A stretch of DNA of 38,177 nt from CALGLS01 sp047626155 (GTDB taxonomy: Bacteria; Bacteroidota; Bacteroidia; Chitinophagales; Saprospiraceae): the NCBI GenBank assembly GCA_047626155.1, contig JBLHRR010000036.1:1-38177 (forward strand). Reading direction: 5' to 3'. The notes beneath the pieces are model-generated. The model was not told where the DNA came from. It was given only the letters and a program-made list of their open reading frames with translations, and did no database searches. The first letter of the stretch is position 1; every line of letters starts with the position of its first letter. Positions 25,100 through 33,679 of the stretch are shown one piece after another. The position numbers and the translations under genes are program-made.

Positions 25100-25476
25100 A
25101 ATCATTTAACCACGAATCCTTATAAATAGTCGAAACATTGCAAATTTAACCGCGTATTTAACCCCACTCATATGAGGAGTTAATTGCCTAAAAGCATGAC
25201 CTATCTCTAAAAGAGTGGTTGTTAGAGGCATATTAGTTGACAAGCCTTGAAGAATTCAATAGAATTGAAGTACTCATATTGACAATAATTATTATTTTAT
25301 TATTTGTTAATATGAAAAAGAAATACCCTCGTTTATAACCATTTTAAAATGGCCGAAAACAATGTATTTCAATGATTCACTATTTAACGAAATATGACTT
25401 AAAGCCCCTGACTTACAAGGATAAACGAATAAACTTTTAATTGAAGATAAAGGATTGCAAAAAAAAGTCTAAATTA
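25100..25476. other. AT-rich intergenic region without recognisable gene
   Basis: The gap is AT-rich. It contains only very short open frames and a small inverted repeat, TTCAAT/ATTGAA, near 25256-25270. I see no RNA gene or known element in it. Confidence 0.5.
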
Positions 25477-25507
25477 TTTGAGACCTTAGAAAAAAAAGAT
25501 ACATTTG
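25477..25507 (+). promoter_or_regulatory. Full -33/-7 promoter of the OmpA-type gene
   Basis: TTTG at 25477-25480 and TACATTTG at 25500-25507 are separated by 19 bases, the best full match to the Bacteroidota promoter in this window. The start site would be near 25514, leaving a leader of about 66 nt before the ATG at 25580. A strong promoter fits an abundant outer-membrane protein. Confidence 0.75.
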
Positions 25508-25579
25508 CAGTTCAGTTCGTTTTATAAATGTCCATAACACGGCATAACCTATTTGTTAATTCATCAAAGTAAAAACCCT

Positions 25580-27286
25580 ATGACAAGGAAAATTGCATTA
25601 TTCTGCTTAATGTTTCTTGGTGTTTCCCTCTGCACCATCTCCGCTCAGGACGACAGCAACTCTTACCGAGGATTAAAATTCAACGCTCAACCGAAACATC
25701 AATCTGAAATTGGTATTAACGCGGGTCACTTCATGGTGATCGGTGATATTGTTCCAAATCCAGGGTGGGGAGTAGGTCTTCACTTCCGAAGAGCTATTGA
25801 TTACGCATGGTCTATTCGAGTAGACGCAATGTATGGACAAGGTACAGGCTTAGAGCCAAGAAATAGTGGTGGAAGCGAGAGCTCTCCAGCGGCGGCTAAC
25901 CCGGTTCTTAGAGGGTTGGGTTATGGTACTGCTGGAAATGATTGGTACCACAACTACCAAACAAAGTTTGCTTCTGTAAGCGTTCAGGGAGTTTGGAGCT
26001 TAAATAGTTTCAGCTTCAACCGATCTACTAAAAAATGGAACTGGTATGCATTGGCAGGCATCGGGTTAAATACCTTCAAGACATATCACGATGCTCTAGA
26101 CGGCAGCACCATATATGATTTCAGTAGGATTGGCACTGATTATCCAAATGTGAGCGATAGCCGTGACGATCGTCGTGACGCCAGAAAAGACATAAAAGAC
26201 ATACTTGATGGTGATTACGAAACTAGTGGTGAATTAGCAAAAGGTCGTTCAAATGGCGATGACCGCCAATTTAACACTCATGCTGACCTAGGTATTGGTC
26301 TTTCTTACAAAATTAATGATAAGTTCAATATCGGTATTGAACATAAAGCAACCATCGTTTTTGGTAGCAATGGTGATTTGATTGATGGTTACAGATGGAG
26401 ATCTAGTGAGGATTTAACTGCATACAGAGATCTAGTAAACTATACTAGTATTCGAGTCAATATCAACATTGGTAAAAAAGAAGATTCTCGTTCTGAGCCA
26501 TTATGGTGGGTAAGTCCATTTGACATGTTAGCGGAAGATTTAGCTGAAGTAAAGCAGCGTCCAATCTTGGATTTATCTGACGACGACGAAGATGGTGTTA
26601 TCAATATGCTTGATCAAGAGCCAGAAAGTGAAAAAGGATACCCTGTAGATACTAGAGGTATTGCTTTGGATAGTGACGGCGACGGATTGTTAGATGGTAA
26701 AGACGACGAACGTTACTCTCCTCCAGGATATGAAATTGATGGTAAAGGAGTTGCTCAGGTACCTCAGCCAGTTATCCTAAGTGAAGGCGATGTTAATAAA
26801 ATCGTTGATGCTAAATTGGCTAACTATAACCCAGGACCAACTGGTATTCAGGACTGGTTCCTACCTATAGTTAACTTCGGTTTGGATAATTACAACATTC
26901 GTACTGTTGAGTATGGTAAATTACACCAACTTGCAAGCGTAATGAAAGCTAACGCAGATATCAAGATCGTAGCTACAGGTCACACAGATAAATTATCTGG
27001 AGACTGCTATAACAATGTGCTTTCTTACAATCGTGCAAATGCTGTTATCGACTACATGTCTAGCAAATACGGAATTGACAGAAGCCGTTTCGTTCTAAAT
27101 TGGGGTGGTGAAAACACCAACTTGGTTCCAACTAGCACTGGTAGCTTAATGAACCGTCGTGTTGAATTCAAAGTAGCTCAGGGAGAAACCAATATGGGTA
27201 AGCCTGATTGCGGTGTTGGAAACGCTGGGAAAGGTTCTTCTAAGAAAGGAACAAACTACTCAGGTAACAAAGAAGCTGGTTACTAG
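25580..27286 (+). CDS. OmpA family outer-membrane protein with TSP3-type linker
   Basis: The 568-residue product (ATG 25580, signal peptide about 1-22 ending ISAQ) has an N-terminal beta-barrel-like domain (to about residue 300). It includes a charged segment rich in Asp and Arg around residues 190-225 that is probably a surface loop. A calcium-binding thrombospondin type 3-like linker follows (DDDEDGVINMLDQEPES, then DSDGDGLLDGKDDE). The C-terminal peptidoglycan-binding OmpA domain is at about 430-555 (ATGHTDKLSGDCYNNVLSYN with RANAVIDYM and NRRVEFKV). It should link the outer membrane to the cell wall. A TTG in frame 27 bases upstream is rejected because the signal peptide starts at MTRKIALF. 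Confidence 0.92.
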   Translation: MTRKIALFCLMFLGVSLCTISAQDDSNSYRGLKFNAQPKHQSEIGINAGHFMVIGDIVPNPGWGVGLHFRRAIDYAWSIRVDAMYGQGTGLEPRNSGGSESSPAAANPVLRGLGYGTAGNDWYHNYQTKFASVSVQGVWSLNSFSFNRSTKKWNWYALAGIGLNTFKTYHDALDGSTIYDFSRIGTDYPNVSDSRDDRRDARKDIKDILDGDYETSGELAKGRSNGDDRQFNTHADLGIGLSYKINDKFNIGIEHKATIVFGSNGDLIDGYRWRSSEDLTAYRDLVNYTSIRVNINIGKKEDSRSEPLWWVSPFDMLAEDLAEVKQRPILDLSDDDEDGVINMLDQEPESEKGYPVDTRGIALDSDGDGLLDGKDDERYSPPGYEIDGKGVAQVPQPVILSEGDVNKIVDAKLANYNPGPTGIQDWFLPIVNFGLDNYNIRTVEYGKLHQLASVMKANADIKIVATGHTDKLSGDCYNNVLSYNRANAVIDYMSSKYGIDRSRFVLNWGGENTNLVPTSTGSLMNRRVEFKVAQGETNMGKPDCGVGNAGKGSSKKGTNYSGNKEAGY

Positions 27287-27313
27287 TAGTAAAGTAACAA
27301 CTTTCTAAATAAT

Positions 27314-27351
27314 AAAAAAGAGCCTCGTTCATTTGAACGAGGCTCTTTTTT
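27314..27351 (+). terminator. Intrinsic terminator of the OmpA-type gene
   Basis: A perfect stem, 27314-27330 with 27335-27351 including A6/T6, has a 4-nt loop. It is also usable from the minus strand. Confidence 0.9.
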
Positions 27352-27447
27352 ATTTAACCATATTTTTCATCAGAAGAGAATAAATAATAAGACAGAGGGG
27401 CAATCTCCCTAGAATAAAAGAGTGAATTTATAAGGGGAGCTGTTTGA

Positions 27448-27810
27448 TTAGTACTGATTGGTGGACAACATGACCAAAGTACAAGCAATGACAGTATCTA
27501 TTCCTTTGGTTTTTGCTAAATTTATCAACTCCGTATTTTCCGTTCCGGGATTAAAAATAATGCGGCTTGGCTTTAAACTCAGCATATAGTCATAATAAGG
27601 CTGCTGCCTGCTTGAGTTTAAATACAAAGTAATGGTATGGATGTCATCTAGGATAGGCTGGCCATTTAAGATAGCTAACTCACCAATCGTTGCATTTTTT
27701 CGAATACCAAGGGGCACAACCTCATAGCCATTAGATAAAAGACGCTGTACCGCAAGGTAAGCGTATCGGGTTGGATTAGGACTGGCTCCTAGTACGAGTG
27801 TTTTTTTCAT
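27448..27810 (-). CDS. CoA-binding domain protein (YccU-like)
   Basis: The 120-residue product starts MKKTLVLGASPNPTRYAYLA, a Rossmann-type nucleotide site, and shows the motifs of the CoA_binding_2 (YccU/DUF) family: GYEVVPLGIRK, IGELAILNGQPILDDIHTIT and IIFNPGTENTELINLAK. Members bind CoA-like ligands in structures; the biological role is unknown. The frame opens earlier at 27831, but the family begins at the ATG at 27810. It lies downstream of pdhC on the same strand, behind a large hairpin with a T-run. Confidence 0.85.
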   Translation of the reverse strand: MKKTLVLGASPNPTRYAYLAVQRLLSNGYEVVPLGIRKNATIGELAILNGQPILDDIHTITLYLNSSRQQPYYDYMLSLKPSRIIFNPGTENTELINLAKTKGIDTVIACTLVMLSTNQY

Positions 27811-27829
27811 TTTGTCTTGACTTGATTGC

Positions 27830-27923
27830 AAAAAAAAATCAGAACCTGTATACCGTGCAATTTTCTAATTGAAATACTTCTAGGTAGAAGAGCTTAGAAA
27901 ATTGTAGGACAGATTCTGATTTT
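27830..27923 (-). terminator. Three-tier nested hairpin with T9 run after pdhC
   Basis: Three helices nest inside one another: 27835-27849 with 27909-27923 (15 bp, one wobble-type mismatch), 27858-27868 with 27894-27904 (11 bp, perfect) and 27877-27881 with 27886-27890. On the minus strand the outer helix runs into nine T. It lies between the pdhC stop and the start of the CoA-binding gene 20 bases later. Terminator or attenuator; the nested form is unusual. Confidence 0.7.
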
Positions 27924-27941
27924 AATTTTTATTGATACTTA

Positions 27942-29243
27942 TTAAGCCAGCAGGCGAATAGGATCTTCCAGCATACCTTTAAGCGTTTGTAAGAATTTGG
28001 CTCCAGTAGCTCCGTCTACCACTCTATGGTCGCAGGACAAGGTTACTTTCATCATATTTCCAACAATAATATTACCGTCTTTTACGACTGGCTTCTGCGC
28101 AATGCCTCCCACTGCTAAAATGCAAGCATCAGGCGGATTGATAATTGCCGTAAATTCATCAATACCGAACATCCCAAGATTGGAAATGGTGAATGTATTC
28201 CCAGTCATTTCTGCAGGCTGAAGTTTTTTGTTTTTAGCTTTACCAGCCAAGTCTTTAACTTCAACATTAATCTGTGAAAGGGATTTCATATCGGCATATC
28301 GGACAACAGGAACGAGTAAACCATCAGGAACAGCAACAGCTACACCGATGTTTATATTTCCATTTTGACGAATGCTATCCCCCAACCAGGATGAATTGAT
28401 AGCAGGGTGCTTTCTAAGCGCTGCAGCAGAAGCTTTAACCACCAAATCATTGAAAGATATTTTAACAGGAGCAACTTCATTCAAACTCTTACGAGCTTTA
28501 ATGGTGTTGGTCATGTCGATATCCATTGTAAGATAAAAATGAGGCGCTCCAAACTTACTTTCTCCTAAGCGACGAGCAATGACTTTTCGCATTTGGCTTA
28601 CAGGCTGATCCTGATCGACTCTATCTTGTGCAAAAGTAAAAGCATCAACCTGTGGTACTGGTGCAGCAGTAGGGGCCGCTGCCTGACCATTTGAAGGAGC
28701 TGCGATAGGGCCTTTTGCCAAATAAGCTTCTATGTCTCTTTTTATAATTCGACCGTTGTCTCCGCTTCCAGAAATAGCTGAAAGGTTAACACCAGAATCC
28801 TGAGCCATGGATTTGGCCAGAGGAGATGCTTTGATCCGTGTATCTGAGCTAGGTATCGCAACAGGAGCGCTGGCAGTTGTAGTCGTTGGAACAGGCGCAG
28901 GTTTAGTTTCTTGTTTCGGTGCTTCTTCTGGAGCTGCCGCAGGGGGCGTTTCCTGGGTAGCGCCACTATTTGCTTCTTCTGCGGCCAAGGCAGCTTTATA
29001 ATCCTCTCCTTCTTCCCCTATTACAGCAAGAATTCCATTTACGGGAACCGCACCTTCTTTCACGCCGATATATAGTAATACGCCATCCTGAAAGCTTTCC
29101 AATTCCATTGTAGCCTTATCTGTTTCGACTTCAGCTAAAACGTCACCGGGTTCTACAGCGTCTCCAACTTGCTTTAACCAACCTACGATAACGCCTTCTT
29201 CCATGGTATCGCTCATACGGGGCATTCTGATCACTTCTGCCAT
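27942..29243 (-). CDS. pdhC: Pyruvate dehydrogenase E2, dihydrolipoamide acetyltransferase
   Basis: E2 forms the core of the pyruvate dehydrogenase complex and transfers acetyl groups from its lipoyl arm to CoA. The 433-residue product has one N-terminal lipoyl domain with the lipoylated Lys43 in VETDKATME. An Ala/Pro/Thr-rich flexible linker (about 90-130) follows, then the E3/E1-binding domain (IKASPLAKSMAQDSGVNLS with GSGDNGRIIKRDIE). A second linker leads to the catalytic acyltransferase domain (about 205-433) with His406 and Asp410 in SCDHRVVDGATG. The E1 genes are not in the window. Single-lipoyl E2 of this kind is usual in Bacteroidota. Confidence 0.95.
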   Translation of the reverse strand: MAEVIRMPRMSDTMEEGVIVGWLKQVGDAVEPGDVLAEVETDKATMELESFQDGVLLYIGVKEGAVPVNGILAVIGEEGEDYKAALAAEEANSGATQETPPAAAPEEAPKQETKPAPVPTTTTASAPVAIPSSDTRIKASPLAKSMAQDSGVNLSAISGSGDNGRIIKRDIEAYLAKGPIAAPSNGQAAAPTAAPVPQVDAFTFAQDRVDQDQPVSQMRKVIARRLGESKFGAPHFYLTMDIDMTNTIKARKSLNEVAPVKISFNDLVVKASAAALRKHPAINSSWLGDSIRQNGNINIGVAVAVPDGLLVPVVRYADMKSLSQINVEVKDLAGKAKNKKLQPAEMTGNTFTISNLGMFGIDEFTAIINPPDACILAVGGIAQKPVVKDGNIIVGNMMKVTLSCDHRVVDGATGAKFLQTLKGMLEDPIRLLA

Positions 29244-29408
29244 AATTATTTTTGATTTATGTTCTAGTTTATAAATACTTAAACAGACACACCAGAACGA
29301 AGTTTATATAAAAACACAAAAATGCAAATTTTAAATAAATAATTATGTTTGTAAGCCTATAAATTCTTCTGATATTTCTCATAGGACAGGAAGGAACAAC
29401 AAATTTCT

Positions 29409-29416
29409 TACCTTTG
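29409..29416 (+). promoter_or_regulatory. -7 box giving a probably leaderless recR transcript
   Basis: TACCTTTG matches TAnnTTTG and ends only 4 bases before the recR ATG at 29421. A start about 5-7 bases after the box would coincide with the ATG, so the mRNA would have no or almost no leader. Confidence 0.55.
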
Positions 29417-29420
29417 CTCC

Positions 29421-30035
29421 ATGAATTTTCCATCGAAATTAATAGAAGATGCTGTCAATGCCTTTTCCACTTTACCAGGAATAGGAAAGAAAACAGCTTT
29501 GCGATTAGTGCTACATCTCATCAAGCAAGATATAGGATATACTGAGCAGATAAGTCAGGCTCTGCAAAAGATGCGTAGAGAAATAAAAGAGTGTACCATC
29601 TGTGCTAATATTTCTGATGAAGCGGTGTGTAATATTTGTACAGATAGTAGGAGAGATGCTTCAACAATTTGTGTGGTGGAGTCGGTGAGAGACGTTATGG
29701 CAATTGAAGATACTGGTCAGTACAAAGGACATTATCATGTGTTGGGAGGCGTGATCTCTCCAATTGAAGGAATAGGGCCTGAAGATATAAATATTACCGG
29801 CTTGATGAACCGCATCGCAATTGGGAACATTCAGGAATTGGTCATGGCGATTAGCCCAACTATTGATGGAGATACCACGATCTTTTTTATTGGAAAACAA
29901 GCGCAAAATAGTGGCGTGAAAATAAGTACCATCGCAAGAGGAATTTCTTTTGGAAATGAATTGGAATACGCTGATGAAATGACCCTCGGAAGGTCTATCG
30001 CTGCAAGAACACCTTATAGAATACAGGGAGAATAA
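29421..30035 (+). CDS. recR: Recombination protein RecR
   Basis: RecR works with RecO (and RecF) to load RecA at gaps. The 204-residue product has the N-terminal helix-hairpin-helix (FSTLPGIGKKTALRLVLHL), the C4 zinc finger with Cys58, Cys61, Cys70 and Cys73, and a Toprim domain from about 80 to 175 (CVVESVRDVMAIEDTGQYKG, YHVLGGVISPIEGIGPEDIN). The C-terminal segment ARGISFGNELEYADEMTLGR completes the family. Length is normal. A glycosyltransferase gene follows after 6 bases, so the two are probably cotranscribed. Confidence 0.96.
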   Translation: MNFPSKLIEDAVNAFSTLPGIGKKTALRLVLHLIKQDIGYTEQISQALQKMRREIKECTICANISDEAVCNICTDSRRDASTICVVESVRDVMAIEDTGQYKGHYHVLGGVISPIEGIGPEDINITGLMNRIAIGNIQELVMAISPTIDGDTTIFFIGKQAQNSGVKISTIARGISFGNELEYADEMTLGRSIAARTPYRIQGE

Positions 30036-30041
30036 TATCAT

Positions 30042-32000
30042 ATGAAGCTTTCTGTAATTATTGTCAATTACAATGTTAAATACTTTCTGGAACAGGCACT
30101 GCTCTCTGTTCGGATTGCTTCCGATGGAATAGAGACTGAAGTTTTTGTGGTCGATAATAATTCTGTTGATGACTCTGTGGCAATGGTTCGGGAGAAATTC
30201 CCTGAAGTCAAGCTTATTGTGAATAAAGACAACGTAGGCTTTTCCTGCGCGAATAATCAGGCCATAGAAGTAGCAAGAGGAGAATACATATTGTTATTAA
30301 ACCCTGATACGGTTGTTGAAGAAAGTACATTTAGAGCTTGCGTGAATTTCATGGATGCTCACGCTGATGCAGGAGGCCTTGGCGTAAAGATGATTGATGG
30401 CTCCGGCAATTTTTTACCTGAAAGCAAACGTGGCTTCCCTTCTCCTGCTGTTGCCTTTTATAAAGCGTTCGGTTTGGCTGCTTTATTTCCAAAATCAAAA
30501 ACATTTAATCACTATCACCTTGGTTATTTAGATGACAATGAAACGCACCAAATTGAAGTACTTGCGGGAGCTTTTATGTTGTTGCGAAAAACGGTGTTAG
30601 ATAAAATAGGATGGCTGGATGAAGCTTTCTTTATGTACGGAGAGGACATAGATTTATCCTACCGAATCGTAAAAGGAGGTTATAAAAATTACTACTTTCC
30701 CGAAACAACCATCATTCATTATAAAGGAGAGAGTACAAAAAAAGGCAGTCTTAATTATGTTCGCGTATTTTATAAAGCGATGATTATTTTTGCTAAAAAG
30801 CATTTTCAAGGAGAGCAGGCGCGGCTATTTGTTCTGATGCTCAATCTCGCTATTTATCTCCGAGCTTTGCTAACCCTGGTTAGTAATCTGTTCAAACAAT
30901 TATATCTACCTGCTTTAGATGCGGTGATTATTTTCACAGGATTATTTTACCTGAAAGATTTTTGGGCAAATTATTATTTTAACGATCCTAATTATTACAC
31001 TTCTTCATTTTTATATTTCAATGTTCCTTTGTATATCCTTATCTGGATTTTTGGAATTTATATAAGTGGAGGGTATGATCCCAACCAAAACGTAAGGAAG
31101 TTAACGAGAGGAATACTTTTCGGAACTATATTGTTAGCTGCAGTTTATGGCTTTCTGGATCTAGCCTATAGACCCTCTCGGATATTAATTATTTTAGGTG
31201 CCGTTTGGGCTTTGTTGTCAACAATAATACTACGTTTTGTTATCCATTTTATTAAGTATAAAGATTTTGGATTTGGCCGGGAAAATACTAGTAATTTGGT
31301 GATTGTAGGTTCGGCAGAAGAGAGCCAGCGAGTTGTACATTTATTACATCAGGCAGAGCAACAGAAAAACTTTATCGGCACGGTAGCTCCTTCTGGAGTG
31401 GACGATTCTAAACGGTATTTAAGTGAACTAAATCAATTGGATGAAGTTGTTCATATCTATAAAGTTGATGAATTAATTTTCTGTTCCAAAGATATTGCCG
31501 CACAAGACATCATGGCATGGATGACTAAATTAGGCCCTGACTATGCCTACAAGATCGTTCCTAAAGAGAGCCTCAGTATTATTGGTAGCGCATCAAAAAA
31601 CAGTGCAGGAGAATTATACACCATTGATATTCGTTTTCAAATAGTTCAAGCTGGAAACAAAAGAAATAAGCGTTCAATGGACATCCTTATTTCGTTGCTT
31701 CTTCTATTGACTACGCCAATTTGGATTTTATTTCTCAAACAAAAAAGCCAAATAGTTCGTAGTATATTTGAAGTGCTTACCAATAATAAAAGTTGGGTAA
31801 GCTATATACCAACAACAGAGTCAATGACGACCTTGCCAAAAATAAAAGCAGGTATCTTTTCTCCTTTGGATGCTTTACGAGTGGAGACTGTAAATGCACC
31901 TACGGTCCAGCGTCTGAATTTTTTATATGCAAAAGATTATACGGTCCAGCATGACTTAGATATTTTTTGGAAAGGAATCCGCAAGGGATCGATTCACTAG
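30042..32000 (+). CDS. Glycosyltransferase family 2 fused to a degenerate polyprenyl sugar-phosphate transferase
   Basis: Residues 1-255 are a GT2 domain of the rhamnosyltransferase/WcaA type (SVIIVNYNVKYFLEQAL, DNNS, LLLNPDT as metal-site motif, and EDIDLSYRIVKGGY). From about 260 there are several membrane helices, then a Rossmann-like segment (NLVIVGSAEESQRVV at 418), the layout of the N-terminal half of WcaJ/WbaP-type phosphoglycosyl transferases. At 543 the catalytic domain seems to start (KRSMDILISLLLLL), but only about 105 residues follow. The KFRS-type core and the Asp-Glu catalytic pair are absent, while the end (KAGIFSPLD, FLYAKDYTVQHDLDIFWKGI) still recalls the normal C-terminus. 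So the GT2 half is probably active and the second half probably is not. Substrate unknown. Confidence 0.88.
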   Translation: MKLSVIIVNYNVKYFLEQALLSVRIASDGIETEVFVVDNNSVDDSVAMVREKFPEVKLIVNKDNVGFSCANNQAIEVARGEYILLLNPDTVVEESTFRACVNFMDAHADAGGLGVKMIDGSGNFLPESKRGFPSPAVAFYKAFGLAALFPKSKTFNHYHLGYLDDNETHQIEVLAGAFMLLRKTVLDKIGWLDEAFFMYGEDIDLSYRIVKGGYKNYYFPETTIIHYKGESTKKGSLNYVRVFYKAMIIFAKKHFQGEQARLFVLMLNLAIYLRALLTLVSNLFKQLYLPALDAVIIFTGLFYLKDFWANYYFNDPNYYTSSFLYFNVPLYILIWIFGIYISGGYDPNQNVRKLTRGILFGTILLAAVYGFLDLAYRPSRILIILGAVWALLSTIILRFVIHFIKYKDFGFGRENTSNLVIVGSAEESQRVVHLLHQAEQQKNFIGTVAPSGVDDSKRYLSELNQLDEVVHIYKVDELIFCSKDIAAQDIMAWMTKLGPDYAYKIVPKESLSIIGSASKNSAGELYTIDIRFQIVQAGNKRNKRSMDILISLLLLLTTPIWILFLKQKSQIVRSIFEVLTNNKSWVSYIPTTESMTTLPKIKAGIFSPLDALRVETVNAPTVQRLNFLYAKDYTVQHDLDIFWKGIRKGSIH

Positions 32001-32034
32001 TAAAGAGACTATTCTATGTTTTTACGATCGGGAA

Positions 32035-32102
32035 ACCAATTCACTCTTTAACCAATTCATGAAAGTGGGGACTAATTCACTATTCAACTAATTCACCAAC
32101 CT
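32035..32102 (+). repeat. Degenerate octamer array before the M20 gene
   Basis: ACYAATTC occurs at 32035, 32051, 32071 and 32087, spaced 16, 20 and 16 bases. ACTCTTTA/ACTATTCA-type octamers fill the 16-base steps. The array ends directly at the M20 start codon, so it occupies the leader or promoter region. Confidence 0.55.
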
Positions 32103-33299
32103 ATGCTACTCGATCAAATAAAAAAAGCCGCTGCCGAAATCTATCCTGAGATCGTTGCATTGAGGAGGCACTTACACGAAAACCCGGAGTTGTCTTATAA
32201 AGAAGTTAACACCGGAAAATTCATTTCTAAACAATTAACGGAATTAGGAATTTCGCATACCCACGGCTGGGCAGAACATGGATGTGTGGCGATCATTCAA
32301 GGAGAAGCGGAAAAGCAATCAGATAAAGTGGTCGCATTGCGCGCTGATATAGACGCCTTACCAATACTAGAAATTAATGAAGTGCCTTACAAATCAAAAG
32401 TTGATGGAGTGATGCATGCTTGCGGTCATGATGTACATACCTCTTCTTTACTAGGAACAGCGATGATTTTGGATAAGGTAAAAGCTCATTTTTCTGGAAA
32501 GGTAAAACTCATTTTTCAACCAGCAGAAGAAAAACTACCTGGTGGTGCTTCTATCCTTATTAAGGAAGGTGTTTTAGAAAAACCTAAGCCACAAAATATT
32601 TTTGGCCAGCATGTGCATCCACCCTTGGAAGCAGGGACTGTTGGTTTTTGCCCCGGTCAATATATGGCCTCTGCTGATGAATTGTACATGACGGTGAAAG
32701 GTAGGGGAGGGCATGGTGCTTTGCCACAAGATTGTATCGATCCGCTAGTGGTTACTGCTCAGATCGTGTTAGCATTGCAGCAGGTGATCAGCCGTGAAGC
32801 CAACCCATTGATTCCCTCCGTTTTGACATTTGGGAAAATAAATTCTGTAGGGGGAGCAACGAATGTCATTCCCAATGAAATACAATTGGAAGGAACGTTC
32901 AGAACAATGGATGAAGAGTGGCGAAAGAAAGCCCATAAAAGAATGAAGAAAATTACCAAACACATCGCCAAGGCCTATGGAGCTGTTTGTGATTTGGATA
33001 TTAAAAAAGGCTATCCTTCGCTTTTTAATAATGAGGAGCTTACCCATAAAGCACGAGCTTATGCCGTGGAGTATCTGGGCGAAGCTAATGTAGTTGACCT
33101 TCCCCGAAGAATGACTGCTGAAGATTTCTCGTACTACTCTCAAGAAATACCCGCTTGTTTTTATCGACTAGGGACAGGGAATAAAGAAAAAGGGATTACG
33201 TCTCCTGTACATACCAATACTTTTGATGTAGATGAAAGTAGCTTGAGTCTAAGCACCGGCTTAATGGCTTGGATGGCTATTCAAGAATTGAATGCTTAA
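32103..33299 (+). CDS. M20 family amidohydrolase (N-acyl amino acid/hippurate hydrolase type)
   Basis: This is a zinc/manganese-dependent deacylase or peptidase of subfamily M20D, acting on N-acyl amino acids; the exact substrate cannot be told. The 398-residue product starts with IVALRRHLHENPELSYKE, typical of the family. Metal ligands are in HACGHDVHTSSLLG (Cys107, His109) and FQPAEEKLPGGA (Glu142/Glu143). Further ligands are in FGQHVHP and, near the end, SPVHTNTF. The dimerisation domain sits at about 185-300 (GRGGHGALPQDCIDPL). No signal peptide is seen, so it is cytoplasmic. Confidence 0.93.
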   Translation: MLLDQIKKAAAEIYPEIVALRRHLHENPELSYKEVNTGKFISKQLTELGISHTHGWAEHGCVAIIQGEAEKQSDKVVALRADIDALPILEINEVPYKSKVDGVMHACGHDVHTSSLLGTAMILDKVKAHFSGKVKLIFQPAEEKLPGGASILIKEGVLEKPKPQNIFGQHVHPPLEAGTVGFCPGQYMASADELYMTVKGRGGHGALPQDCIDPLVVTAQIVLALQQVISREANPLIPSVLTFGKINSVGGATNVIPNEIQLEGTFRTMDEEWRKKAHKRMKKITKHIAKAYGAVCDLDIKKGYPSLFNNEELTHKARAYAVEYLGEANVVDLPRRMTAEDFSYYSQEIPACFYRLGTGNKEKGITSPVHTNTFDVDESSLSLSTGLMAWMAIQELNA

Positions 33300-33519
33300 A
33301 TGCGATTGCATTTACCTTTTTAAGGAACCACGTTATTTATTAAAGGAGGAGAGTTTCTAATCTCAATAGAAAACAGCTGCTGTCAACAATGAGCAGTTTA
33401 TCCCATATTAACGACATATTATTCAAATATGAAAAGACATAAAGTGTAAATACTTGATAAGTATATGTTTAATGCATAGAAATAATAATTATTTTTTTAA
33501 AGAAAAGTAACTAATCAAG
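33300..33519. other. Intergenic region with a decayed repeat end and no gene
   Basis: Apart from the repeat remnant at 33314-33350 the stretch is AT-rich. It holds no convincing reading frame, RNA gene or terminator. Confidence 0.5.
33314..33350 (-). repeat. Decayed left end of the MITE-like family (copy E)
   Basis: Read on the minus strand, 35 bases align without gaps to the left end of copy A at 27 of 35 positions, including GTGGTTCCT and the A-run. The right half is not found and no flanking direct repeat is clear. Confidence 0.45.
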
Positions 33520-33679
33520 TAATTTTGGCGTTAAAATTGAAGTTTTATATATATGTTATTACTCTGTACTAGCTTCAGCTAAATTCCAATATTGTCCATC
33601 TTCAGGACAATTGTTCGCTAAGCAAAGACAAACAACTTGAGACACCTTCTTTTTAAAACTTAAAAAACAATTCACTCTT
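33520..33679 (+). promoter_or_regulatory. Promoter and long structured leader of the NtrC-type gene
   Basis: TAATTTTG at 33520-33527 fits the -7 consensus, giving a leader of roughly 145 nt, the longest in the window. The leader contains a perfect 7-bp hairpin, ATTGTCC/GGACAAT (33591-33597 with 33605-33611). Post-transcriptional control is possible but unproven. Confidence 0.45.

Noticed and set aside
29660..30041. 126-codon frame antisense to recR
   Set aside because: Shadow of the conserved Toprim coding region; no supporting signals.
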